From contig OZ059899.1 in NCBI GenBank assembly GCA_964057225.1, positions 6,758,001-6,822,000 on the forward strand: 64,000 nucleotides of DNA, in the 5' to 3' direction. The stretch is from Auanema rhodensis. Its lineage: Eukaryota > Nematoda > Chromadorea > Rhabditida > Rhabditidae. A program made the translations under genes and the position numbers. Below the pieces are notes generated by a model. That model worked only from the letters and a program-made list of their open reading frames with translations. It was not told the origin of the DNA and did no database searches. This document shows, in pieces, positions 48,572 to 61,454 of the stretch; within the stretch, counting starts at the first letter, position 1, and each line of letters starts with the position of its first letter.

Positions 48572-49561
48572 TCATGATGATAAACCTTCATAAAGGGATA
48601 AAGCATGAACTATAGAAGGATCAGCTTTTGCTCCTTCTTTAAATTCATCCAGAGTTAACTGAGCGTCATTATTCTGAACATTTCTCTGTTGTAATATATC
48701 AGATATGTTTCTTATTATACCTTATCCATCATTTTAAAAATACGATCTACACGCTTTTCCGGAGTATTTTCATCATCTGGCAGTTTTGCTGTTGATCCAA
48801 CCATTTTATAAATTGCATCAACGATCGATAGCATTTCATCTCGTGTTATAAAGCCATCATTATCCAAATCGTACAGTTTAAAAGCCCCTGTAATAAACAA
48901 AATTAGAATCACACAAGTATTACGGTGACTCAGGTACTGAATTATCACCAAAGAATTATAAAAACATACAATGGAGTTTTTCATCCAAATTTCCGCGTGA
49001 TGTAATTGACAACGCACTGATAAATTCGTGAAATTCTATAGCACCGTCCTATGTAAATGAGAATTTCATAGAAAAATGATAACTTTCCTTATGACTCACC
49101 TTATTTTCATCGAACACTTTGAACACAAAAGAAGCGAAATCTGATGGATCCCCTTGGGGGAAAAACTGCTTATAGATTTTTTGGAATCCCTAAACTCGAC
49201 AAATGGAAAAGAACTTCACTAAGATATGTAAATGAAACTTACAGCTTCAGTGAGCATTCCATTGGGGCAATCCCTAACGAAGCCCTTATACCACTGTTTA
49301 ATTTCTTTTTCAGTAACTAAAAAATTTTTAAATTTTAAAAAGACAAAAAAAGTTATTAGGGAAATTATAGGTAATTAAATACAGTATCTTGTGTTCGTTT
49401 TAATATTTTTTAGATTAAAACAAATATTTTTTAATAAAACTACATAAATTATAATTTAAGAACAAATGTTATAGATGTAGAAGTTAAAAAAACTTACAAT
49501 AAGTTCTCTGGGCAAGAGCTTTAATTTCTTCTGTTTTCAATTTACTACCACTTTTACCCAT
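48572..49561 (-). CDS. NCS1: Neuronal calcium sensor 1 (frequenin)
   Basis: Myristoylated EF-hand protein that regulates neurotransmission, PI4-kinase and GPCR desensitisation. It begins [20 protein letters not shown] with the Gly2 myristoylation context. Next come [19 protein letters not shown] (degenerate EF1), [13 protein letters not shown] (EF2), [12 protein letters not shown] in [14 protein letters not shown] (EF3) and [13 protein letters not shown] (EF4), ending [10 protein letters not shown]. The family-specific [17 protein letters not shown] block is intact. Length (about 190 residues) is normal. EF4 has Ala where most NCS-1 proteins have Gly at loop position 6 (NNDAQL), which may alter calcium affinity. 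Introns are mostly short, with one of about 180 nt before the first exon. The ATG is 1 nt after a GGCAG acceptor. Confidence 0.96.
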
Positions 49562-52500
49562 TCTGCCATTAGAAAGCTAAACCAAATTGAAAAATGCTGA
49601 AAATTAAACGATATACAGAAGTATGCCATTGAGAAGTATGTTTCGTACATAAGAATACGAAGCAAAAGTTTAAATATTTCAACTTAAATAGAAGGAAGAA
49701 TAGGTACTTGTATCAAGAGGATATGCTGGAGAGCTATGATCAGCTGAGATAGCAAATGAGCCTTTAAGTTATTAGCTAAGCCGAAGTAGGAAAAAGAGAC
49801 TCTTTGGATTGCAAAACTTCATAACGTTTCATGACTATTAATTTAATTGAACTTTTTTTGAGAAATATGAAATATAAGAACAAGATACAACAATAAAATG
49901 AGGAGGTGTGACCAACATGTATCTTATTGATTAGTATTGAAACGATTTGTAGCGTTGAAACAAGATTTTTTAACCTTTTCTTTCAGTATCAGGACAAAAT
50001 TTGTCATTTATCAATTAACATTGAAGAAACACGAAGCAAAACGCTGAAAATGAAGTTTAATATAATGTGCTTCAGCGTAACCATGACAACGGATTGACTA
50101 GTTGAAGTTGTAGCAAACGGAAACGAGCTAAGATATGTAAGTATGGAGGGCATATTCAATTTCCGGAAAAGAAAGCAAAGTTAATGATTGCAATAACTAT
50201 AAGATCTTTTTTCGTGATGTTTTTCCCTGCCAAAAGTTTTTTCTGGGAAAGGATTATACATAACGTCATTGAACCGCAGCATTCAACCTAAAAATGTGTT
50301 GACGATTCAGATGGCAGAAGCGAGGGTGGACGACAAAGCGATATCACATTAGAAGTTTGCAGAAGAGCCCAGGGCAATTTCCGCATTTGAGACTGTTTTT
50401 CGTTCAAATTCCCCGTGATTAGTATGATAGACCCTTTCTTTAGAGAGCAGCAGGACGAGTTTCAAATGAAGAATATTTAAAGAGGAAGAAAGTTGATGAA
50501 TGAAAGAAGGTGGTATCGAATGAAATAATGAAGGAGGAAATTTAAACGATAGGAAAGGAGAAGTAGTTTCAGGAACAGCTACATACAAAGGACATCAAAC
50601 CCATTTCGGTCTATTTCATTTTCAAGCCACTATACAAGAGAGAAAAAGGCAAAATTCATGAGAAAGACATACACATACGCGATCATCAGACGTCTATAAT
50701 GTTTTTTTTCCTGATCGGATTAACCACTTTCTCTTTGCTTTGAAGGAGTAGGCTAGTAATATAATTATCAACTTAGACTCGGGCTTAAACTTGTTTTGGG
50801 TAAAACTAAAATCATATATTAACTAAGATAACCTAAGGATAAAAGTATGCTCATGAAATAAAATATGAAAATATTTATATATTTGTGTATACCATATTGT
50901 TGCTTTAAGTTTATTTATGTATTATATTGTCTAGCTGTTGATTAAATACGTGTGTAAGTATGAGAGCATGAAGGAAAATGCGGCAAAAAGCAAATATTGC
51001 AATTCCAATTCTTTGTTAAAGTGTAAAAAAATACTTAAACTGAGCTTCCTACGGAGAAGACACATATATAAAGTAAAAACGAGAAAAGTGATTTGTGTTT
51101 CAGATAAAATGAATTTTATAGAATTTATTGGCTTCCAAATAAGTTGAAAGATGGGTATGTACGAAGACTAGCACCGGTGGTCCGCCTCTACTATCTACTT
51201 AGAGAAATAAGCCAAATAGAATAAGGATGACGAAAAAGGCGGTAGTTCTTTGATCGTTTCTTAACTACACGTGCCAACTACAAGTGTGGACAGAAAGGAA
51301 AAGAACAGATAGGATTGTAGAGCTAGCAGTCCTCTTGTGTAGGAGAAGATATCTTATATCAAGTTGAGACTTCAACGACATGAAACGACGTCTAAAAAGT
51401 TCAAAAGAGAGTGAATGATGATCCTCTAACCTTCAACGAGTTGGAGTACACGGGTTTAGATAGAATAGTTGATAGAAATAGAGTGAAAATGAAGAAGAAA
51501 AGAGAAATGGATTGAATTGAGAGGGAAAAGCGAAGATGAGAAAAGCTTGAGCACCAGCATGATGAAGATGTGGGTGGACAGAAAAAGAACGCGACATTAA
51601 AACTTGTTAAAAAAGAATTTTTAATTGGCTAAACACAAAAAGTAGATGAACTGAATAAGTAGAAAGATTATGTATATGTGAACAACTAAATCGGAAAGTC
51701 TATGTGTTCACTTGGTCTACTGGGGATAGTTGAAACTCCATGAAAAGCACTACGCCTTCAATAAACCAAGAAAATCTTGTTATAACATAACCTGGCTGTT
51801 GAATAGCGAAGCTAAGAACCAAACATGTATCAAAGAAATAAGTTTGCCATGAGCATTAAAACGAGAAAATCGTAAAATTTAAACATTCAATCACAAATAT
51901 TTTTAGTAGTAGTTTTAATTAAAAGTTTATTTTCGCTTTATTTCCATATGACTGAGGATGTAACTTTTGCCATGTCTTTGGGAAGTTATCGCAATATATC
52001 TTTGAAAGGACATTAAATAGCAAATAGATGTACATTCAAAACCAAAAAAAAGTTGGTATAACTTAAAATAACATGAAACAGCCACGAAAGTGGCTGAAGG
52101 GTTTGAACTAACCAGACGTTTATAAAATGATGAAGAATTCTGCAGATATTGAATGTAATCTCGTAAATGGAAGGAATTGTTTCTATGAGAAAACTTAAAT
52201 AAAGGTGTAGCAAATGAAAGAAAGAAGGAGAGTATGTATGTATGTGCGATAGTAGGCGTTACTGGTGAGAAAACAATAAGCCCGTAAGAGTAGGTATGTG
52301 TATCAGGTGCCAAGTTCATGAATATCTCTATTGACAGTCTTCTTTTTGACTGTTCGTCGAATACAGCCTGTCTCCGTAGTCAAACAAACTACTTCTGGAA
52401 GCTGACGACAACAAACGAACCACAATTAGATCGGCTGAGAAGCACAGAAGATGTTAGCAACTTGACAGACCATCCAGATGACGTCGTTGTTACAAGGACA

Positions 52501-55500
52501 AATGTGAATGACGGAGCTCAGAGGAAAACGAGGCTCTTGGGATTTCACTGATTTACGATTCAGCTCAAACGAGCAGCGAAAAAGATATTTGGACTTATTT
52601 CTCTTATTTTTTTTAGTGAATTCTCTCATTTATCTGTTCAAAAGACAGAAAGTTTTCTGATGTTTATGCTTTTATTAGGGATAATATTTGTTTTATAAAG
52701 AAAATTTGAAGCAGCAAAGCTCTGATATATTTTATTTGAAAAAAAAACAGCTCTGATGAATTTTGTTGTTGATTTGGCAAACTTATTGAATTTATATCTT
52801 CATGAGAGGCAGGCTTGTACGTCTACATTTCGATTAATAGTATAATCTCCTTATTCTCGATTATTTTCTCTGATTTTATCAAATAAATATGAATGATTAA
52901 CTATTATGAAGCAATATTGTATTAGCTAAAAGATTAAAAATCTTCAGGAAAATCGAGAAAACACTTAAAAGAAAAATTAGAAAAAAAACTATTTAGAAAG
53001 ATACAAACTAGTATCCATTCAAAATTGTTTGTTTTTATTTTCAATTATTTTATAAAAAAAATGTTTAGTTATGTATTAATCAAGTTTCATTACATACATA
53101 TATATCATGTGTATATAGAAAACAAAGGTTTTACGGATTATAAAATAAGCAAAAGAAGGACAAAGTGTACTAACACGGGGAAGAGAATTCACAACAACAT
53201 GTATATATATATATATATATATATATCAAAAGTGTTTTCATTCAAATACGTTTGAACTTGCATTGATTAATCAAAAAACTTGAATATAAGTACCATACTA
53301 TCTCCAAGAAGAAGTTGAATGGGTTGCGGAACAAGATTATAAGTTTCATATCTCAAAAGCTAAATGGCCAATTACAAGTAGATTTGAAATTAGTGATTCA
53401 ATTATTTTCTTTTCTTTAAATTTGGAAAAATTAAATTGGCTCTTGCTAAAGGAATACGATTTAATTTTCTTGGAATGATTTTGAACTTAAGTGGAAAAAA
53501 CTTTTACTTGATACTTGAATACAAGAAGTGTATTTGAAAATTCAAAAAGCATATACGAAGTGACGAATTCGATATATTCTACAATGGTTAGAGTTGCCTT
53601 GTGTATGTATATTATATAAGGAGATAAACGAAAATTAAATTATATCTGTTTATAGAATTGACGATATAATGAAGAACATATCCATACATATATAGATGTA
53701 GATTATGTGTATATTGAATATATATATGTATGTATGTATACATGAATATAGATAGAAAGACTATTCTTTAAGTAACACAAAGCTTGCTGAGCTAATCATA
53801 CTCAGATATACATAAAGATTTTGGCTTTTGTGGAGGTAGTAAGAGAAGCCACACAATATAATTTCGAATAAGAAGAAGACTGAGAATATGATGAGCTATA
53901 GATATCGAGAATGTTATGAAAGTAGAAGAAAAATATATTAGAGAGTTTTAAAATGAGCTTTCCGTTACTCGCAGAAATAATTTTATAGAATGGGAGCATT
54001 GGTATTTATATTTTTGTTGCTACATTCAAATATTGAAGAAAATAGAGGATAGAAGAAGGAGAAAAACTAAATATAGTTGGGAAAATAGAGTGAGAAAGAG
54101 AGACCAAGTAAGCAGTATAAAGGAAGGTGTGAAAGCTGGATGATAATTCTGAGAGAGATTAACTTATAAACCCAGATATCTAATAGTTGAAGAGGCATAG
54201 ATTAGGAAAGCTTGGAAAAATCGTCATAGCAACCAAACTGATTGATGTTTCATATTATTCATATCGAAGTCTCAGTTTCACTAAAGTAATAAATTAATAA
54301 AAAAGGTAGAAACCATCAACAAAAAAATTGAACACGATTAACATGCTATGTTTTTGTTTTTTTATTTATTCCGTTTGGCAATCTAAGCTTCGGAAGTAAC
54401 TGGAGAGCATGATTTAGTATTATGAACAAAAATCTGTTGATAATCTGAGAATGGCATGACTAAAACAGTCAGCTAAGATTGGAAACTGATTAGAAGCCAA
54501 AATATAGAAAATAATTTGTTAAATGTTCCACATTCTTTAAACTATAGCTGTGCTCAAAGCGAATGAAAAACATAAAAGCCATATTGAGATTATTGGTTCA
54601 CCGTTAACGACAACAATAAATTCTTGGAATATTTGTTGATGTTGTTGATAAGTTGTAGCAAAACGTTTGGTGAAGAGGAGCAAAGGAGATACATGTTTAG
54701 TCAGACTGAGGATCAAACTTCCTCGATTCAGTTTGCTTTTCAGGCTTCATTGTCTTCAGAATCATTGGATGCTAGTGCGGAAGCGTAGCTCAGCCATTGA
54801 AGCCCTTTTTATTCTCCATCTCCAAGTCATTGAATAGCTTCACGGCATAAATAATTGTTTTCTCAAATGCTTAATTCGGCGAATACATATAATATACGAA
54901 AGCAGAATGAATAAGTACAAAAAGTTCATTTTTTTGCTTTGCTAAATATAAGAATGTCTTAAAATCATTCTTTTAGTTTTTTTTCTATTCATTTCTTATA
55001 GATTCACCCTTTAAATTGAACGGAAAAAGAAATGAATTTTCAAAATTTATCATTTATTAAAAAGATATTGATTATTAGTGAGAAAGGCGATGAGCAAACC
55101 GACGTATGACATATTTTCTTTAAAACTAATGTAATGACGAACCAGATCAACAGGTAATTTAGGTATCCTGCTGTCGTGAGCGAAAAAAAAATATAATCAG
55201 AAGTATAAATGCTAAAAAAAGTACAAAAAAATTAAATTTATCATAACTTCTATATAATTCTTAGCATTTATGGAATTTCCGGTATGTCATAAGGAAACAT
55301 GACGTTATAAGAACGAAAAAACATTTCATAAGACTATTTTTAACAACTGACAGAAAAAAAAAGAATAAGATTTCTAAGATCACTTAAGGATTTGTCCTTT
55401 TATGTGCTCAACCGCTCAACATCTTGCTAATATGAAAAAATGATTCATTATATTCATAATATTCCAATATCCTTATGATACAAGCTACTCAATATATGGT

Positions 55501-58500
55501 TATATTCAAAGAATCTCATATGTTAATGAGGATAGAATAAAGAATTATACTAAGAATAAAGAATAATGCTCGTTTATTATTTTTCTTTTTTTTTTCTTTA
55601 CGAAAAAACATATAATAAAGTTTCTGTGTTTGTAATATGAGTTAACTAGTAGAACCAGAAATTGAAGAAGCTATTCGTACTTCTAATTAGTCCGTTTAAT
55701 AAGATTCTGTCACCAGATGCTTTTCTCGGATATCCGGTATAGCAATAAGCAATGAAGAATAACCGAATGAACATAGTAGAAACAAAGAAAAAAATTAAAC
55801 GCGAACAAATTTCAGCCATTATATTCATAACAAGGCATTCAATACATTGAGCTTTTTTTTATTTTATGAAATATAGTAAGACTTGTTCAACTTATGAGCA
55901 AAAAAGATTAATTTTTAAAAGTAAACTACAGCACTCTTATCTTAATTTTTGGCAGATGAATTTAAATAATTACGACAAAGATAAGAACATATCCCTACAA
56001 CTTGGTGAAATTTAAAAATGAAAAAACAGAACTTGGTTTTTGTTGCCAAGAAAGTGTAGTGGGGAGGGCTAATCTTTCGGCACTCAAACAATAACGACAT
56101 TGATGACCTCAATTGTTTTGAACTATGAAGAGATTGATAGTTTTGAACAATTTCTGATCTTTGTTCAAGCAATTTATCAGAACTCAATGGACACATCAGT
56201 GAATCATATCATGAGCAAAGTTCTAGCTAAATTTAGGTGCAAGTAAGAGAATTTTTTTGAGTAAACATTTTAACAAAACTGCTGTAAATTATTTAAAAAT
56301 GTTTTTGAGCTCATTTCTTTTGGTTGACAATTTATAAAAAAAACAAAATGTCTTATTTGTGGCAATAAAATATTAAATTGAAATATGATATTATTAGGCA
56401 TAAAAATAAAAAAATAAATGTTCTAGTGATCTCTTTTGCATTCAAGTATGATATAATTTAAATATATTAGCTAAAATGTGCTTAACTAGCGACGTTATTT
56501 CAGCCTACTTACAAACAGTCTATAATGGCAAAATGTTTTTAAGATTTATGAAGAAAAAAATAATCCTTGTGTTGGATGTTCAGTTATATTTTCTCAAAGA
56601 TCCGTGTGAACTTAGTTTTGAGTTAAAGACAAAACTAGAAAGTTTATAGAACAATTGATATAGAGAAAGAGAAAAGGATAAAAGAGGATTTAATAGAAGG
56701 AATGAGAAGCATAGAGACTGAAAAGATGCAGAAACAATGAATTGATAGATACATATAAGACCGCGAAATTGAAAACCTGCGCTTGACATTCACGTGCAAA
56801 TTAAAATTGTAAAATCCCATGGAAATATCACTATTCGTAATTTCCATGGGGGGATCTTTCCTTATGAAATTGTCAGATTTAAAAAGTATTTTTGTATACA
56901 ACTCATCTAGGTATGCAAGTTATCTAGCAAAATAGTAAATCTTTTCTTTTTTTAAATCCTCTTGACGTGGTGAAGCTAGAATAACGAAAAAGAAATAGAC
57001 GTGAGTCAGTGAGTCGAGCTCGATTCTGCTCATCTCTGATGCTTATAGTATGTCCGTCACGGATATCTGTTTCATTCTGGGTGACTGAAGCATGCTTAGG
57101 CTGACATAAATGTCTGGAAATGTTAGTTAGTATAGATATTTAACTTGTGAATAGAATTTTTACGAATGTACAAGTGTAAAAAAAAGGTTTTTAATTTTAC
57201 ATATGTATGTAGTTATAGATATTTTTAGAAACTAGCAATAGATGTGTATATGTATAAACAAAAACATAGTATGTATATTGTATGTACATATGTATATAAT
57301 AAAGGTATTTATCAGACAAAAAAACCTTTTTCTTTGGTGAACAATTAAGGTTGTGATATATTGAATTTGAGCAACTGAACAATCGAACATATATCACATC
57401 CTATGCACAAGAACAATAGAATGTGATTCAGAAGAAATCGAAAAATTGAATACATAAAATAGATGAAATGAGAGTTAAAAAACAATAAACAATCAACAGT
57501 TCAGAGTATAGAGAAATCTTCGTGAAACAATAATATGAAATATGATTCAGATTTTTTGTCTAGAATTAAGAAGACTTTGATGAATATCAGCCCGTATTAA
57601 GAAAAATAAGATAGTTGAATAACTTTTGAAAACAATCTAGCTGTATAGAGCATAGAATTTGTATTATATTTTAGTTCGTTTGAAAATGAAATAAAGGAAT
57701 GATATAAAATAAATAAAATGAGAATGCTATTCGCAATTTTAAAAGCTGCTTTTTAAATTTTTGAAGAAACATTGAGCAAAAAGGTGTAGACAAAAGGAAA
57801 AAAGACGTGGCTTTGACAACCTTTTAGGAAACGAAAAGCTTCCAAGCAATTCATATACATAACAATTACCTGTCGTGCATGTTATTTACCCAGAAAGGAG
57901 GAAGAAAAATGAGAAGGAGATAAGATATAGCATATTCATGAAAACCGTAGAATTTTTAAAAAGTATTAGTGATATTATGAAACTTCATTAACTTGGAAGT
58001 CAACTTTTTTGCCTTCCGACTCATTTAATCATTAGCACAAGCATACCTAATGTGTCTTTAGTTGAAGCTTTCTCATTGAATTATATTTTTCAGCTTTCAA
58101 TATAGACGGATTTTTCTTTGTGGGACAGATTAATAAGATCTTCCGTTTTCATAATTAAAAAGGATATATTCGATTCTAATTCATGAATAGTTTACTTGGT
58201 ATGTAGAATATCACGTCATATATTCAAAAAAGAAAAATGAGAAAAGCAAATCTTAAAGTTTTTTTAGCATACAACGGGATCTCTAGTTCTGTACCAAAAA
58301 GTTTAATTTATTTATTTCGTAATTATAGAATGGAGTTAAACAAATCTCAGAGTTTGTTTGATTTGATATATATATATATGACATTGGTTTATTGAATTAT
58401 ATAAACTTTCGAAAGAAGGAAGAAAGACAAATTCAATCAGAAAATATAATATAAGATAGAACATCTAAAATCCTATGTTTTAACGTCTATCATGCAACTA

Positions 58501-59525
58501 CAAACGCAGTTTTGCAGTCCAATCAATTTAAATGCTTTTCTCTTCTGAATATCAGCCTGTATAATATTTATGCTTTTGATGTTAAAAAAGGTTTTCAAAA
58601 CATTTTTTAGTTTTTTCCAAGACCAATCCTGACTGTGAGAAAATAATATTTTCTGAAATTTCAATCCAAATTATTTTAGGTTTGTTGAATGAATGAATGA
58701 ATGTGGTCTCAGAGCACATAAAAAAAGGAATTTTTGCAGATTTTTTGGTTTGTCCTGAACAATGGTATATTAATGCCATATAATGACATAGAGAAGAGAA
58801 CAATGTATATTAAAATATAGCTTGAAGATGAGAAATTTTGCAGTTTGTCTTTATACGCTTTCTTATATTCAGTTCCAATGTTTAGTTTGATAAAAGCTTT
58901 ATTTGGAAATAAAGAAAAACGTGAATGATACGTTTAAATTAAGGAGGAAAGATACTTCAAGATAATAAGCACACATAATGACTGGAATGAAGAATACAAT
59001 CCATGTAAGTTTCGAACAATGAAATAAACCGAGAATGACAGTACAAGCATATCAGAGCATAACGCAAATTATAACATATATCACAAATAAATAAAAAAAA
59101 ATAAGCAGATCTTTAAGGACGACAAGACAAATCATAGACTCGGCACAGTCAAATGAAAAATTTTAATATAATATGAACATTCTTAAAGAATGCAAAGTTT
59201 TCACAGCTAATGTCATTAATGTTTTTAAATCTCAAAGATTCTCTAAATGCCAGGCCAAAAGTTGAGCAGGGAAATAACACTATGATTAGTGTTGCAAATT
59301 TTTCTATAAAACAAATCTCAAAGTAGAGTACATACCACAGAAATAAGCTGATAGGTTCGAAAGGATACACAATTGAATGGGAACAAGAATGAGATATTTA
59401 AAAAAGATGCAATATTGTCAACTCGTATAATACACCAGTAATGACGACATTGTTCAACTAGTTTACGAATCTAGCGGGAACTTATCTTATAGACTGAACA
59501 AATTTCTTGACCTTTTTCTGTTAAA
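49562..59525. other. Second long gene desert
   Basis: About 10 kb between NCS-1 and beta-arrestin with no supported exon. It is AT-rich with several TATA-type tracts (53200-53226, 53690-53750, 57190-57300, 58370). The open frame at 52318-52551 is somewhat GC-richer but shows no family resemblance or splice continuity. Confidence 0.5.
53201..53226. repeat. (TA)n microsatellite
   Basis: About 13 TA dinucleotides in the second gene desert. Confidence 0.85.
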
Positions 59526-61454
59526 TCAAAGCATAGAATTATTAACTCCTGACGGGCCTTCTTCTGATGGACCCTGAACGCGCGACCGAGCGAAATCTTC
59601 AAAAATAAGATCGTCGTAATCAACAGGACGCCCGTTTACTGGAGGTTGACTGTAAAAATATTTATGTAGAGATTTTCAATACTAAAAACGTACACTTCAT
59701 CATTTAGTTGAATCAGATCAATATCAAGAGGATTTGGCTCACAAGGTTGAGGTGGTAGAGTAACAACGGGCCGCTCCTGAAATATAAAAATTATTTTGAG
59801 AGAAATCTTCTAAAGTTCTAAAAAGAATTATAAAGAAACAAATCGGAAAAAAACATACCCGTTTTTCAGGAGTTTCGGCAGGTTTCGCGTGAGTTAATGT
59901 AAACGGAAGTTCAGCAACGAGCTCTCCACCTCCTAATTTACTTCCGAATCCAGCAATGGTTGCACGAATTTTAACCTAAACTCGTTACAATAGAATATAA
60001 TACAATAGTTGAATTATTACCTTATACTGGACACAAATTCCAAGATTTTCCTTAGATATTCCAGTCTCCACTCTTAATATAAAACTTTATTAAAATATAG
60101 TAGATACAGACATACATTGTGCTAGAAGCAAGATTTGTGTCTTCATGTTTTAGTTGTCCATCCAAGGCTAAACCCCTCTTATCTTTATTATTTTTCAGAA
60201 GAGGACACAATGAATAAACCTTGGACATTGTTCCTCCAGCTCCTAAAGGAAAACCCTCGCTGAAAAAAAAAATACAAATTAGAACATAAAAGTACTGATA
60301 TACTTGCTGTCAACTCTTGCAACTTCACATGTATATGAAGCAGTTGTGAATAGGCAAATATCAGCCACTTGCACTACACTAATCTATAAATTGTATTTTT
60401 AAAAAAAAAGAAACTTTATGAAATCAAACCTTCATCTTTTTCACAGTTTTACTGCTGTTATTCTGTAGATGAACATTCACTGCTATGGACTCTCCATGGT
60501 AATAAGTCTATAAGTATACGCAATAAAATTTGATTCAAATAACTAAGATTACTTCTTTATCTAGAGATGCTTCCATGTGGAGTAAGCCAGGACTCATCAT
60601 GAACTCTTTACAAACTTCAACCGTAGGCTGTGGTCTGGGCTCATATGGAGCATACGTTAGTTTCCTGATGGCTAGCCTAACGCTACTTAATGACCTAGAA
60701 AACAAAATAGTATTAATTGCAACATGTGGTTAAAAAAACGGACTGTTTTTTAGATTTCTCATTGACGGCATCTGGGCCCCCGACCACAGTTTTCAGTTCA
60801 TAGTCTACACCACATGGTTTCCCAGTATCACCTGGCGCGGGCTGTAAAGGAACGACTTTTAATGGTGCAAAAGGTTCAAGACATACTTGTAAAGTAACAC
60901 TGCTTGCACTTCTCGGAGGAATCTCAAACCAGAAAGGAAAAGCGTTTGGACCTAACTTTTTCATTAACCGTTCTTGTAATCGAGTCAAGGTTCGTTGATT
61001 TGATTCAATTACAGGAAAAACCTAATATCAATGAGATTTGAGAAAATTGGAAAATAATAGTACCTGGAACGATTGAACAATCAAATCTTTACGAAATGTT
61101 AATCCTAGAACGTCCAGATCTTCTCTACCATAGCGAAAAGCTGCCAAAAGGTTCGCAGTAACTTTTTTCTCCTCTTTGATATATTCTTCATCGATTAACA
61201 CCATTCCATCTAAGAAAGAAAACAATGATAATAACAAAAAACAATACTAACCTATTAAGTCTACATAGTCCCCTCTATCGATGAAATCTCGCTTTCCCAA
61301 ATATGTTGTGATCTTGCCATTTGGACTGGCTTTTTTGAAAACCCTGCAAGATATTCTTAACAATGAAATTGTTTCTTCATTTAGTGAGATGAACAAACCT
61401 TGTTCCGCCTCGTCGATCATCATCGTTTCCAGGAGGCCCACCCATGCTAGTCAT
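59526..61454 (-). CDS. ARRB1: Beta-arrestin (GPCR desensitisation and endocytosis adaptor)
   Basis: Non-visual arrestin that binds phosphorylated GPCRs and links them to AP-2 and clathrin. It starts [19 protein letters not shown] and continues [19 protein letters not shown], then [20 protein letters not shown] (polar-core and N-domain hallmark), [77 protein letters not shown] and [20 protein letters not shown]. The tail holds [10 protein letters not shown], a divergent clathrin box, and FEDFARSR, the AP-2 beta-binding motif. A 45-nt segment (60842-60886) is open and in frame, and would add 15 residues after SSVTLQ, but it has GT-AG ends and matches no arrestin, so I read it as an intron. The symbol denotes the non-visual class; a vertebrate paralogue cannot be assigned. 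Confidence 0.95.

Noticed and set aside
52318-52551. Open frame of 77 codons on the + strand
   Set aside because: No family resemblance, no splice continuity, and an overlapping open frame on the other strand; likely chance.
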